Source: Isoetes taiwanensis (Eukaryota > Streptophyta > Lycopodiopsida > Isoetales > Isoetaceae). From it: a stretch of 64,000 nt of DNA. The notes below the pieces were generated by a model that made no database searches, was not told the DNA's origin, and saw only the letters and a program-made list of their open reading frames with translations. The stretch is from assembly GCA_021234155.1 (NCBI GenBank), contig JAJEKV010000002.1, positions 21,727,726-21,791,725 of the forward strand, written 5' to 3'. Position 1 is the first letter of the stretch, and the number at the start of each line of letters is the position of its first letter. This document shows positions 36,138 through 48,509 of the stretch, one piece after another. A program made the translations under genes and the position numbers.

Positions 36138-36293
36138 ACGTTGTGGACAGCCATTGGCGCATACTATAACTATGATGACTTATGGAGGGGATTAATAAAT
36201 TGCGTCATGTCTTGCAACTATTCTTGGGAATTATCAGCTATGAAATATGGAGAGATATTTCAGCAGATTAAGGCAGAAAAACCTTATATATAA
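36138..36293 (+). pseudogene. Starch synthase, terminal exon fragment
   Basis: After a TTTTCAAG acceptor, 51 codons and a stop read TLWTAIGAYYNYDDLWRGLI then NCVMSCNYSWELSAMKYGEI and FQQIKAEKPYI. The spacing of Leu-xx-Ala-I, W-x-x-L, M-x-x-(D/N)-(F/Y)-S-W, A-x-x-Y-x-x-I-(F/Y) is the C-terminal end of GT5 starch/glycogen synthases (chloroplast, ADP-glucose dependent). Only this exon is present; the catalytic domains would have to lie upstream, where unit C is found instead. It is therefore an orphan exon left by rearrangement or capture, and cannot act alone. Confidence 0.7.
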
Positions 36294-37110
36294 AGATGCA
36301 AAGGGTTGTAAATTCAAAAAGAGCTAAACTTATCAATTAATATGGGATGATTAGTTTAACAGACGTATTATTGGCGAAGAGAAACAAACAAGCATTTGAC
36401 CCTAACTCTCAATATTGACTACTCGAGAGTAGTCGAGCTAAAACCTCGTAAAGTGATCTTTGCATGTAATAAATACCAGGACGTGAAAAGCAAATAAGTC
36501 TCATAACCTTCTCCAAGACATTGCCACTGCTTCTGGTGTATCACCTCCCAGTATGATCAATTCATGTGTGCAAAGAAGTGGAACTGGTTGGCTTTTTTCT
36601 CGAAGAAGGGAAATAGAAGAGGTGCATACTTAGACTGGACTAAGAGCAGTAATAAATGCTGCATCTTTGCATGTTCATTAGACCAATAATATGCATGGAC
36701 ATTGTTCTTAAAGATGATCCTAGTTCCCAATGTTTGTATTGTTGTTTCTATTCTATTCTATTCTTATGTTCTTCTGCATGGTCCCAAACCTCAATCATGT
36801 TGGGGGTACTTCTTATTGTTAAGCAATTATCTTCATGATCCTTTTCGCATGTCTGCTTCTTGCTGAAGATTTTGTTGTGATGGTATCACTGCTCTATTAG
36901 TGACGAACTAGACTTTGAAAAGTGTGGGGTAATTTTTTTTTTCCTGATTCACTCCAAATATCACAGATTTGATCATAGTGCCAAATCGCAGGAGCCCAGG
37001 AGGCCTGTATCTGACAATTGTTACAATGCTTTAAAGAATCTAAGATGAGCCATGCAATCATTCTTTTAGAGTGCATAATAAACAAATGTATTCCAATCTA
37101 AAACACTTAC
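36294..37110. other. No gene recognised
   Basis: AT-rich, with a TTCTATTCTATTC microsatellite near 36748. Nothing coding is recognisable. Confidence 0.5.
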
Positions 37111-37753
37111 AAGAGTTATAGCAATTATGCCAGTGGGTTTCACCTCTGTTATTATAGCTTTAGCTTCCTGCAAATGAGATCACCATTATGTGTCAGACAA
37201 CATTAGGCAAAAAACCATATTTTCCATCTAATGTTCAGAAAATGCTTCATCATATAACTACCATGTGTTTACCGAATTATCAATTATACGAAGAAACAAA
37301 TTTACCTCCTGCAATATTTGTAGGGGTGCTTCAGTGCCATCAGGCTTGCTGCGAAGGCCAAATGCACTCCAACTTTGAAATCCTCCATCAATGCGGTAAG
37401 TTGACTATGCGGAGGGGAAAAAAAAACATTGTGATGATATACTTGAACAGAATTATTAGTATACCAAATATTAACAGATTTTAGCATGCATATAAATCGA
37501 AAATTGTAGAGCGTGTTAATATCACTAAGTCCTTACAGAATGGTCGCCATATTTACCTTTATTCCTATTTTTCTGAGGGCTCTAGCTATCCTCTTAGATT
37601 GTGTACCATCTGAATCCATGATAATCACCTTCGTATTTCGCTGTACAGAATGACACCAACATCAATAGTTTTTAGGTTACGGATTACTGATGCAGCAAGT
37701 TGGACTTCAACTTCAGCTGTGTTCCTCAACAGGTTACGAACTAATTTCTCTAC
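37111..37753 (-). pseudogene. Plastid rhodanese-like domain protein, partial
   Basis: Four minus-strand blocks in order: 37753-37640 VEKLVRNLLRNTAEVEVQLA then ASVIRNLKTI; 37640-37557 RNTKVIIMDSDGTQSKRIAR then ALRKIGIK with a GTAAAT donor; about 37400-37310 YRIDGGFQSWSAFGLRSKPD then GTEAPLQILQE; 37173-37111 EAKAIITEVKPTGIIAITL with a GTAAGT donor. VIxMDxDGTxSKxIARxLRKxG followed by a GGFxSW motif matches the rhodanese-like domain of plant chloroplast proteins (At3g59780 / STR type). These carry Asp where the catalytic Cys of true rhodaneses would be. About 20 extra bases between the first two blocks shift frame, and a leading part of the domain is not found. It is either a decaying gene or one with sequence errors. 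Confidence 0.65.
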
Positions 37754-38077
37754 CTAAACTAGAAGGAAGAGTAAGTTAAAGAACAGTTGTTGGTGATCAC
37801 TAACCTGGTGACATTTTCCACATTATATCAAGCAGGCGGAAACTTTCTATGAGAAATTCTATATTTTGCACCTTCAGAACATCAGTTGCTGCGAATTTGA
37901 AACAAGCACTTCTCAAAGATTAGGGATTCCTTGCTGGTCTCTTAGGTCCTAAGAGAGGCAAAATGAAAGCAATGGGTAAGTTGTATTCAACATAACCAGA
38001 CAAGCAACATACAACATTTTCCTGAAAGGACATTGTTATATTCTTGATAATTGAACCCATCACCATAACCCATCTGC

Positions 38078-38112
38078 CTTATCTTATCTTATCTTATCTT
38101 ATCTTATCTTAT
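38078..38112. repeat. (CTTAT)n microsatellite
   Basis: About seven perfect copies of a CTTAT pentamer. Confidence 0.9.
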
Positions 38113-38878
38113 AATGGACAATTGGATTGTGTAAGAAAATATCCAAAACAAGCAGTCACTAAAAGAATTTTGTTACAGGAATTGGATTAGAATTGAATAA
38201 ATATCCAGATAATTTTAGAAATAAAGCTCATGCATCTAGAAGGTGTTGTCATCATCATATTTGGAAGGCATATCGAGTTGTTATCCTTCTGAACTGGCCA
38301 TTTACACATCTGGAATGCTTGGTCATGTAGAAGCAAACATCTTTGCAAAGAAACAATAAAGAATCTACAATCATAAACATTCAAGCTCTTTGATGCCAGT
38401 TCAAGAAGTGATATTGAAACATATATAAGCATAATACAGACAGAACCTAGAATTGAGTATAAACCATTATCCTCATTCTGCTCCTATACCCTTGTCTAAC
38501 TTTTGCCACGGAGATACACATATCCTTTTGTATGTACAAAAGATCTGTTTCTTATTTCCTTTCAAAGCATTGTAAATGAGACAGTGAGACAACAAACTTG
38601 CCTGCGACGGTATATCAATAAGCTGTTGGTGCTTTATCTCTAAGACATGTATGCTTTGAAATGCACCAGTATGCCAGATTTGAGTATCATTACATTTTGC
38701 ATAAACAATCAAGAGACTCGTCTCCTCGGGCAATCATGTGGCTATTCCTGAAATTGGCGCATTTGCATGTGCTATACTATAAATACATAATGTTTAGATT
38801 CCGATCAAAGTTTCCGTATAGTATAGTGCATGACAATGATATAGAATAAGCAATAGTTGTTATTAAAGGGTCAAAACC

Positions 38879-39015
38879 TGCCATTTTTCTTCTGTAAACG
38901 TAAAGCATCAAATTCATTTAAAGTGATGCCAAAGATTGGAACTGCAACCGCTGGAAAGGAAATGGTAAAAATCATTGCTAGAAGTAGTAGACTGAAGAAT
39001 AGAAATCCACCAAGT
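38879..39015 (-). other. Exon-like membrane segment, unidentified
   Basis: Minus-strand frame reads LGGFLFFSLLLLAMIFTISF then PAVAVPIFGITLNEFDALRL and QKKNG, ending at a GGCAG|GTTTTG donor-like site. It is one clear hydrophobic helix followed by a polar tail. It lies upstream of the rhodanese-like blocks on the same strand and could be a 5' exon of that gene, but no homology is recognised. Confidence 0.3.
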
Positions 39016-39099
39016 TTTACAGACAATGCATCTTGCCATGGAAGCCAAGAACATCTTGTTTGAGATCTTCCAAAAACCCTTAATATGAAATGGCAAATA

Positions 39100-42000
39100 T
39101 GCAGCTCATCTGTAGGACCTAATATATTAATAGAAATCCTCTAGCTATCCATCTGAAAAAGCAAGATATTTGTACATGCAAGAATGTTTAAGCAAAAGAT
39201 AGGATGCTTACCTAGGATGCTGATCTGCCTGAAAGTATGTCTAGTTCAATCTTCTAAACTATTATTTTAACTATTCGTTTTCAGAAGCAGATATATGAAA
39301 CAATAGAAGAATTTCTGCTGATAGAGTATCATATAAATTCAAAATCTTCTTTCTTATTTTGGGAAGGTGTTGGTATTTGTGCGGAACGCCGCATGCGATG
39401 TTCCATTGCCGTTCGTGGCTCCCCTTCCGGGACGCAAGTTCTCCGCATTGATTTTCACTTTTTTGAAATGGCCGTAACTTTGAAAGCTGCCGTTTGAATG
39501 CTCTTTTCACTCCCTTCACTTCCTACTGCGCCCTACAAATTTTGTGGCTCTAGATTTTTTCCTTGCTCTGTATGAGTTTGGCGCCTTAGACTTTTTTGGC
39601 GCCTTAGAATTTCTGGAGCTAGTCTGTATTACCGGATTGTGCATTTTGGTTGAAGTGAGTATTCAAATCCGAGCAAAAATGCGATTGCTGCTTCTCATCT
39701 TGCTGTTGTTGTTTGACAGGATTAAAGCCTTTGGACATTTTCACTGAGATGGGAAACTCTTCTCTATCTCACGGTCTTTTGAGCCATCGTGCCTACCAGG
39801 TAAAAGCAAGTATCTTTACAGGCAAATATCGAAGGTAAATGCGAAATTCGTTACAGGTTTCTTGGGGTATTCTTACAGGTAGATGCAATGGGTTCTTCTT
39901 CGGATAAACACAACGGTTCTTCTTCAGATAAACACTGCAGGTGAACATACATCATCTCATGAATTATCATACTTTGTCATTATCCAAGTTCATGTCTGCA
40001 GTTTACCTAATCATTTTGGAAGCTCAAATGTCTTTCTATTTCATCTGCTCCTGTGCCTTACGCCACAATTAAAGTATTTTGTCTGATTTCTCCATTTATG
40101 CTACGATTTTAGCTTGCCTAGCAGCACGCATTCGAGTCTAGATACTGATATGATTATGGTGACTGAAATATGGAAATAGCTGAAGATGGAATTCTAAATA
40201 CAGGGAATTGATTTACCTTGCATGGCTTTCTTGATCAGGAATAGTAGAAGCCAAGGTGCTAGAATTGAGGTATACTTTTTTTAAGCAACAAAATTCAAAA
40301 GAACACTTATGGAAAATATGGTCTATCTCTTGCATGGAAGCTTTATTATATGGATTTCTGGCGCTTCTTTATGGTGTATTTTCTGGCTTGAATGGTGTAT
40401 TGCAGCCTAAAATGGCACCTCAATTCTCTGCAATAGATCTAGGCACTCTCATTTAGGCCAGACATGCAGGTAGATGGTGGTTTGCATGGAAGTTTTGCTC
40501 AATAAATCTAGCATGCTAAAAAAATCTGAAACGCTGGATTGGAGTTGCACTAATGACTTCTGTATTCTTGCATTTTCAGGTCCAATCCATTTTTAAAGCA
40601 TTCAGGTCATTCAATCCATTTCATGCCAGTAAGTTGTCTAGATACTAGAATGTGAACAGCCCCAATATATCTTTAACGAACTCTATGATCTATCAGACGT
40701 ACAAAAGCAGTTCAAAATTTCTTTCATGTCAGCTTTACCATGTATTTTTACATCTCATTCCATGCATCTTTCTTATTGAAAAGAGAGGGTGTTGGGTTAT
40801 GTTGTCTGCATTTACTTCGGTAGCATATTTGAAATTTGAAATCGAGCCATGCCTCTCAGCTCTATTGTTGCTTCTCTTTTGCTTCAAGGTTTGGGCGCCA
40901 TCCTCTTTCTAGCATCTCCTTTTGGAAAGATTTCAAATTTCATTCTGAGTGGCGATTTGTGCATTTTTTTTGCAGTAAGGAAGCGGGATGAGGGATAAAC
41001 AACAGTTCATAATTCTTATACATTTGGTCGATTGGTTGTTTCTTTTTCAAGAACCTGTTTCTTTTCCAGGTATCCCAGTAGCTCTCATTTTTATTGTCAT
41101 GTTATGCTAATGTATCTATTTGGATCCATTTTATTTCAACTCTAACAAAGATTAGTCGTTAACTATAGCATATGGCTTTGGCTTTCAAAGCAGTGTTGCA
41201 AATATGGACTGGATTGATTATTTTTGGCCATTTGTGTTTGCATATGCATGTGTAAATGCACAAAGGCACAAGTGCTATCATTTTTACGTATGCTTCTTTC
41301 AACAAGATTTCACTTTGCTTGCTTCACATGAAATTATACTTGCTTCTTGTGAGATTATACCAAGAATTTGGTATGAACTATCAGCCTCCAAAGTTAAATC
41401 ATTAGGGTTAAAAGAGACTGAGATGATGCAATTGGATTTGCTTATTTAGAAATTTAGCTGGCTCTACATATGAGTATCCTATCCGAGTAGAATAGCACCT
41501 TTGTTGTCAATGTACATTGTTGGTTCCCCTTAGTTCTTGCTTTAAGATAAAGCTCATATTTTTTCTTTTGAAAATTTGTTTGATGTTTCTGGGTTTTCAT
41601 TTCCCTCTTGCCATTTTTTTCTTCAACAGATTGAAGCTACAAGCAAAGCTACGTTGAATGAAGAGTAATATCCTAACTATTAGGCCGTCATCATGGGCAC
41701 AAAAGAATCATGCATCGTAGTACTGAATCATGCAGGCAGTTGAATCGGAAGCCTCCTTCATGATATAGCATATCTTTTATGGATTCTATGATGCATGAAA
41801 TTGCACAGACAGGAGCAGACATGTCAGATTTGGAAGAGATTGGTCTATCTTATATGCACAGATGGCTGACTTGGTGAAGGAAATTAGTAGTGATGACATG
41901 GATATACGAGGTATAATACTGATTTTCTGCAGAGTTAAATCTTGCATCAAGCTTCTAGCAAAACAGGAAAAGAAACGTAAGGACAAGGGGGCCGGAAGAA

Positions 42001-44370
42001 CTTTATAGCGAAACTCCATTTGTAAGTCTTGGGGTTTCTTCCCTTTTGGTGAAGCCTCTAAAGTCTAGGATGTAAAAGACCAAATGCCCCAAGTATGCCA
42101 TATAAAGGCCATTGTCAAGCAAAGTGTGGATTATCAAAGAACAACACTGATTCACTAATTTACCCTATGACAACCATTGTTGTGGAACAAATTGGCTGCT
42201 CAAACTCTTTCACTGTGGTAAATTATATGCCGTTCCTTAATCTGTTTACTGTCAAGGGTAGTGAGAAGGGCTACTAAATGATACTGATCTAACTGTGCTA
42301 CCTTTCATGTGTAGGTCTCAGCCAGATACAAATCCTATTATTATGTTGTTTATCAGGCTTGCCCAAATGTAACAAAAGACAGGGCCCTGTTTGATCTTTT
42401 AGCATCAATTCAGTTCATAATGTGATGCCATAAAATTGTCAGGCTACCACTAAGTTGGAAGAACAAATTTATGTGTACTGCCCAGGGCCTCCCCCATCCC
42501 CACCAAGGCCAAATCCGGTTGAAGGGACTCTAAAAGTACTTAAAATAGGGCAAATAATCCATTAGACACAGAGGAAAAACGTATAAAGGAGGAAATCCCA
42601 GTTCCAAAGAATATACCCCCTATCACCAATCTAATCTTCTAAAAAACCACATGTATGAGGGAGTGTGTGAAGCCCCATCGAGTACATCATCGAAGCTCCA
42701 TGGAGCATGTCTAAGGGCAGAAAGATAATCCAATATTGTGAGCATGTCTAAGGGCAGAAAGATAATGCAATATTGTGCATGGCTACACATCTCGAACATA
42801 AACCAAGTATTTGGGGCAAACCAGCATTATGGAGCTACTTGCATGAGCAGCACAACAATTCATTTAATATTTTCTATTCATGTCAACAAATCATACTAAC
42901 AATATAGGTGCAAGCTCTGGTAAGAGAATATAAGAAATAGAGAGGATATACCACTTTGGGTTGCCCTCTAAACATATACAACACTAACCATCACTAACTT
43001 GAAGAATTGTTATCTTTTTATTGTTTTCGGCTAAGATTGTATCAAGCTTGGCCATTTAAAATGTGACTTTAACCATGTACAATAATTAGATTTATTAGAG
43101 TTTGACTATTGTAAATAATTCTCAACTCTATAAGAGCATTTTATTTGATGAGATTCACCACAATTTGGTGGGAACCATACACCCAACACAATTCAACTTA
43201 CTATCAGCCAATATTTGGAAACATGTGCATTAACCCTTGCAAGACCAATGCATGTTGGTCATTGAGTTTCAACGAACATTTGATATATATTCTTTTGCAT
43301 TCAAAATGGGTGTCTTTTTCTTGCATTTATTTTATGGTTGGGAAAGAATTTCTACTAAATTCTTCGAAAATAACTAACCTTGCTCGACTATAGCCATAAA
43401 CTGGATATGTTATCTTTCACAAAACTCTAAACCATCTTAAGACCAATTAATACCCCTAACTCTAAGCAAACCATGCTATGTGAATCCATCTACATATTTC
43501 ATTATTTCTATCTATTTCATGCACACACACATGGCTAATGCCCGACCTTTGGCATTATATTACATGTATGGATATAATTACATTTATAACTCTTTATTCT
43601 ATAATTACTACCCATTTCACACGTCCAGGATTAATGCCCGGCATCGCCGAGCACACGTTTCTAGTGACCATTGTTTTGTTATTACCATAAAGATTACCTG
43701 GAATTATGATAAATTTCATACTGGACCGGCTGCACCATAGTCACTCAAACCCCAGCAAGTTTTGAGAATGGCGGAAACTATACACATTGGCATTATGGAC
43801 AGCCATTTCAAGGTCAGCATATAATGCTCAAAATGAGAAATGGCATGCCCAAGTATTAATTGTTAACTGGAACAACTGCAGAAGACCATTTGAACTCTTA
43901 GCTCAAAAACATTGTTCTCGGTCTCAGAAAAGCTTTAAAGCACTGTTTTGCCTTAGCTGGAGCTCCTCCCATTGAATTGCACTAAAACAGCTCCTCCCAC
44001 AAAACTGCATTTCCACACTTCTTAAATAGAAATGCTGTTGTCTGCTGATCTCAACCTCAAATAACAAGCATAAATAAATTTGTTTTATGTCCATTTGATG
44101 GCCATGCTGCCATACAGATCAAATTTTATTCTTCAAGTACTTGTAAGAGTGAGATATGTTTGCTCCTCAGTTAACCTAATGAGCGAAGTTTTTCAAAAAT
44201 ACTATAGAAAATTATACCTGGAAATGGAAGAAATAAATATTATAGAATAACTGTGAAAAAATGAGTTTTGTGTATCTTAGTACAAAAATACAAAACCAAC
44301 CCCCTGTTATTATGCTACATATTGTACATCACAATACACTTTCACCCCTATTGGGAACAGTATAGCATAC
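39100..44370. other. Mostly non-coding; small repeats
   Basis: No known gene is recognised. Seen: a short direct repeat of GGTTCTTCTTCRGATAAACAC near 39891-39930; a 38-bp tandem duplication (GAGCATGTCTAAGGGCAGAA...) at about 42703-42778; and a 25-bp phrase ACCCCCTGTTATTATGCTAC near 44300 shared with 31795. Many short plus-strand frames occur without splice context. Confidence 0.45.
41862..42008 (+). other. Small coding-like frame, unidentified
   Basis: 48 codons read MADLVKEISSDDMDIRGIIL then IFCRVKSCIKLLAKQEKKRK and DKGAGRTL, with a stop. An upstream open stretch (RDWSILYAQ) suggests a longer original exon. The Lys-rich tail looks like a real C-terminus. No family is recognised. Confidence 0.25.
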
Positions 44371-44855
44371 CTGAGCTTCTTGTTCTGCCTTTAGGAGTGC
44401 ATTATCTTTATCAGCATCGGGATTTCCCATACAATCATTTATTTTGTCCATGGGCAATCCTATGAAAATAGATCTTGCCATAATTAGTTAATTGTATTCA
44501 GAGAAAAAAGTTAAAAAAGCAAAAGCAAATCTCATCTTACGAGGTGATTTGATAACTTCTTCTGCACAATCTTTGTTATACTTCTTTTCGTTCATATGGC
44601 ATCTTATTTGAAAATCTGTCACATAATCCCACCAAATCCAAGGCGTCTTTATATCAGTGGCCACCTTATATACACAAAGCTGCCTCAAATTTTCTACAAC
44701 AACATCCTTCCCATCATAACCCTGAGAGAAGTCTTGCTCAGGGTCTGGAGCACAATATCTTCCATGGTTGATACACTGAGATTTGCACGGTTTGCTCAAA
44801 ATAAAAGCTTGTGGGCAGTACCAAGTGATATAGTGGGGGGTAAAGAGAGTGTAGC
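44371..44855 (-). pseudogene. Vacuolar sorting receptor (BP-80/VSR), two internal exons
   Basis: Exon 44855-44541 begins after AAGCAG and reads [20 protein letters not shown] then [40 protein letters not shown] and [14 protein letters not shown], closing at a C|GTAAGA donor. Exon 44459-44371 reads LPMDKINDCMGNPDADKDNA then LLKAEQEAQ and a GTATGC donor. These are the highly conserved central lumenal region of plant vacuolar sorting receptors, type I Golgi/PVC membrane proteins that sort vacuolar cargo. Exon phases join correctly and there are no stops. The protease-associated and EGF-like exons, the transmembrane segment and the tail were not found on either side. A dead UGT lies immediately upstream, so this looks like an orphan gene piece, though a gene with very long introns is not excluded. 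Confidence 0.85.
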
Positions 44856-44861
44856 CTGCTT

Positions 44862-45775
44862 AATAGAATTTGTTTTGAAATTCTCTTTTACTGCCATAGC
44901 AAAAGACTCTAGATTTGATCTGGATGACCCCCCCTTTGACTGCCAATCTCATCTTGTCTCTCAATTTCAACATTTTATTCCTAAGTTCTTGCCCCTCTTC
45001 TTGCTGCATTAATCTCCTCACTTTCTCTTCCACTTCATTCTGATCTATAATACCATCTTCTCTTTCCTTGAATCCCAATGTAACCTTCCATTTTTTCACA
45101 AGTAGCATGCAGTTTAGATTCTGCTCTGCCATGCAGGGCCATCCAAGCACTGACACTCCATTACGATGCTTTCCAATGTAGAATTCCATCACAATGGCTC
45201 AAAAATCCCCCTACAGCAGAGTGCCCTAGAATCTTCATCTGAGGTGCCCAAGGTGTTATATAGCCATAGTCCTTTGTTACATCCAAAAAATATGCATATA
45301 AATCTCCACACAGTCCAAACACTAAAGAATCCCTCATCACTAACAAAAAGGGTTGCTTTGCTGCCTTTAACCCCAGCAAAAGCTGCTCAATTTGTAGCTT
45401 TGACAGGCAGGCTATGGAGCCAAATGAAACATACAGAACGGAGTTTGCTTCCTGCTTATCTAGCCATTCTAGACACTTGGTTTGTTCCGAGGGCAATGGC
45501 CTGGGTTTGGAGTCAGTATAAACTATAGGCAGAACTTCACCAATTGGCATATAGTTTCCTGCAATGTTTTTCATTGCGTCAACACCATCTTCTTCAAGCT
45601 CAGAGATGGAGTTAAACCATAATAAAATCTGCTTCATGTAGCCAAGCATATGCTTTGCAGAGATGTAAATTTATGAGGTGCTTCATTCTACAGGCAAAAG
45701 GAAGCTCCAGAGGATGCAAAGGGGACATTCCAGGCACAAAAGATATGCGGTGATCTTGAACCGATTAGAGTCATT
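44862..45775 (-). pseudogene. UDP-glycosyltransferase (GT1), frameshifted
   Basis: Decayed minus-strand UGT. Blocks in order: HRISFVPGMSPLHPLELPF; NLHLCKAYAWLHEADFIMV, after which a frameshift is needed; NSISELEEDGVDAMKN; KCLEWLDKQEANSVLYVSFG then SIACLSKLQIEQLLLGLKAA; the PSPG box start ITPWAPQMKILGHSAVGGFL then SHC, where the frame breaks before the usual GWNS; VSVLGWPCMAEQNLNCMLLV; and the C-terminal EEKVRRLMQQEEGQELRNKM. It would have used UDP-sugar to glycosylate small molecules in the cytosol. The PSPG motif is damaged and at least two frameshifts occur. The N-terminal acceptor domain is not recognisable beyond 45775. It ends seven bases before the VSR exon. Confidence 0.88.
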
Positions 45776-46261
45776 GAACCGATTAGAGTCAAGAATGCCC
45801 TGAATCATGCACTCAAGAATGAAAGCCATAAGCTTTGGAGAGGCCACAATGCTATTTTATGTTGTAGATGCCTGTGGATCTTTCCATACTTTGAAGCTGA
45901 TGCACAGGTGCGGCCTAAAGAACCCTGATGTTGGCTGGAATGTCCATGTCTGCCCTGCCAGAAGAGCTATACCACCGTGTCAAGGATTGCCTCTCAGCAA
46001 AGCTTTTGCTTCAAGCACTTTTGTGCTATATCAAATTACAACATATCGGATCACAGCTAACAAAAGTAGCAAATTGACAAGTTACCTGCTTCACCGTAGG
46101 CTGCAGAGGCAGGGGAAATCTTGCTTTGGGTGATGAAACTGCCAGCCAAAAGAGCCAAAGCCAAGCGGCGGGGCACAGAAATGGAGTCTTCACTCTGCAC
46201 AAAAGTCCCCTGCTTCGGGCTTCTATTTTACTCCCCTGTTTCGACTGCAAGATCACCGAAT

Positions 46262-46345
46262 GCGATTATGGGCGACTATGGCAATGCACTGAATGCGACT
46301 ATGGCAATGCACTGACTGCAAGATCCGATACGGCAATGCACTGAA
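46262..46345. repeat. Minisatellite, ~23-bp imperfect unit
   Basis: Three to four imperfect copies of TGCGACTATGGCAATGCACTGA in tandem. Confidence 0.75.
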
Positions 46346-48509
46346 TTCGACTATGGCCAAGATTCACAAGATGCATTTCCATACCTGGTCTCTTTAAGAA
46401 GTAAATAAGCAGACAGGAAGCCGAAATCTCCATGTCTACAGGCTTGGTTCGAACAAGGTGCCTCTCCGGTTAGCCGGTTTGGAGAGTGACTGTGCAGCAA
46501 CATAAGCCACCACCAGTTTACACCCAATAACGGGTTTGGAGCAGTCATAGGCATATTCTGGGTATGTACTGGCATATACTTAGAATGTGCCAAAAACACA
46601 CATGAACGAGGGTTTGCCCCCTTAGGGGCAACCCAAAAAGCTATAGGAATTTTAGCTTAATGTTTTCCATTGACCACTCCACAGAAATCCTTGGGATAAA
46701 TTTTGGTTAGTTTAGCGAAACATTAGAAAGTACAAGATGGAAAATGTATAAAGTTTAGGTAAACTACAAAAAGTTTTGGGATTAACCTCGGCAGGTTTAG
46801 CTAAAGCCATTATAGCTAATAAGAAATATGCGACTAGTAATTTATTCCTTGGTTGTGATTAAGGATTTGGAAAAATGCATCTTCTAGTGGTCCACATCCA
46901 ACATATCAATGGAAAGAAGTAATGTTATAGCCAAGTCAATTTTAGCAACATAGGTATATATATGACCTCATGCTGGCACTACAAAAAAAAATGTAGCTCA
47001 TTATCAAAGTTGTGACAAATTTCATTTGGGTGGCACAAAGAGGAAGGCACTAATGTCAAAGTCTGTTATGCAGAGTGCATATCTCGAAAGTATATTTGGA
47101 GGTTTTGGGGTGATTAATTTGCTTCTATAGAGCAAAGTGATGATCTCCAACTAGAATTTTTAAATATGATTGACGAGTCTCTAGGCTCACGTCTTGTTTA
47201 TTAGTCCTTCCTTACATATGTGTGTCTCTTCTAGCTCTCCATTTATTCAGTCTTCTCCATTTTACCCATTGTTATTATACTCGAATGCTTTTCTTCTGTT
47301 AGGGAAATGCTTATTGCATGAGAGATTGTACGATCTCTATTCATCTCCCTTTGGTATCCCAATTGCATCAATATCATAGAGATCGGGTGTGCATATGGTT
47401 TATGATTGGTAGAATGAGATATGGTTGCTGACATAGCAGGGATTTAGAGCGAACTTCCACCTCTTAAGGAAGAATGTGGCTTCAGTTCTCCGTAGAGGCC
47501 CGCAGTTTGGGATGTCAAAGAGAAAATTTAGTCAATTCTATTTATAAGATCCTACTTGCTCCTGAGTGATGCTTCCTTCTGAAAAGTGGCCTTTGATTGT
47601 CTATATGGAAAACATAAAACAAACAGTAGCAGTCCTAGCTTCGCAATGGATCCGACAAACAAATTAGCAACCAGGCCATCTCCTGCAACCTAGAAGCAAA
47701 ACATTCATTGCCACTATCCACACCCAAAAGCGTCTGTACAGAGGTAAAATAAACCGGAAATATGTATACCTGCCATTGCAATAAATAAGAATACTTGCCA
47801 AACTGCCTTATATATGTGGTAGACTGACATCTTGGTAGTGCACCAGGATTAAAGTGGCCCATATATAACTATTTCTTTAGTTCTTTACTTTGAAGACACC
47901 TTGCACATAGGGAATGAGGTAAAAAACGAAACATACATCATGTTCATAGTCGATTTTAACAATGAAAGTACGCCTTACATGCGACATTTCAACATGCGAT
48001 ATTTGTCATATGCAGGGACTAAACCAATAAGGTCAATAAAAAAAGCAATACATCCTGTTATTATTTTTTTTTAACAAAGGTATTTATACAATGCCAGGCC
48101 AGGCCACGATATTGGTCATAACAAGTCAATTTTGTTGTCATGTTGAAATGAACACTTCAAGTAAAGGTAAAACAGTTATCTTGTTCATAACTTTATTTCC
48201 AAAAGTCCCTATGCCCGGGTTATATCGAAAGAAAAAGCCAGCTTTCTGGCAAAACTTCCAGACTTGTGACCATTTATATGCTGTCTGAATAAGCAAAGCT
48301 TCCAAGCTTTTCAACTTTTTATGCTGTCTTTTGGACTGTTTAGTCTATATGTTGTCCTGCTGCATAATGGCCAAAATAAGAGATGGCAGCTCTCGTCTGT
48401 CATCTACATGGAACTGCAACAAACCCGACCAAAATATTGTCTGTTCCTGATAACTTACATTGTTTTCATTGTATTTGTATCTTCTATCACAAGCGGGTAC
48501 ATATGCACA
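46346..48509. other. Intergenic, nothing recognised
   Basis: AT-rich. No coding frames with homology are recognised, and no tandem or inverted repeat of note. Confidence 0.5.

Noticed and set aside
38078-38112. CRISPR-like repeat
   Set aside because: It is a simple pentamer microsatellite in a plant genome, with no spacers.
45166-45528. 120-codon plus-strand frame
   Set aside because: Antisense of the UGT relic, whose PSPG-region motifs are clear on the minus strand.
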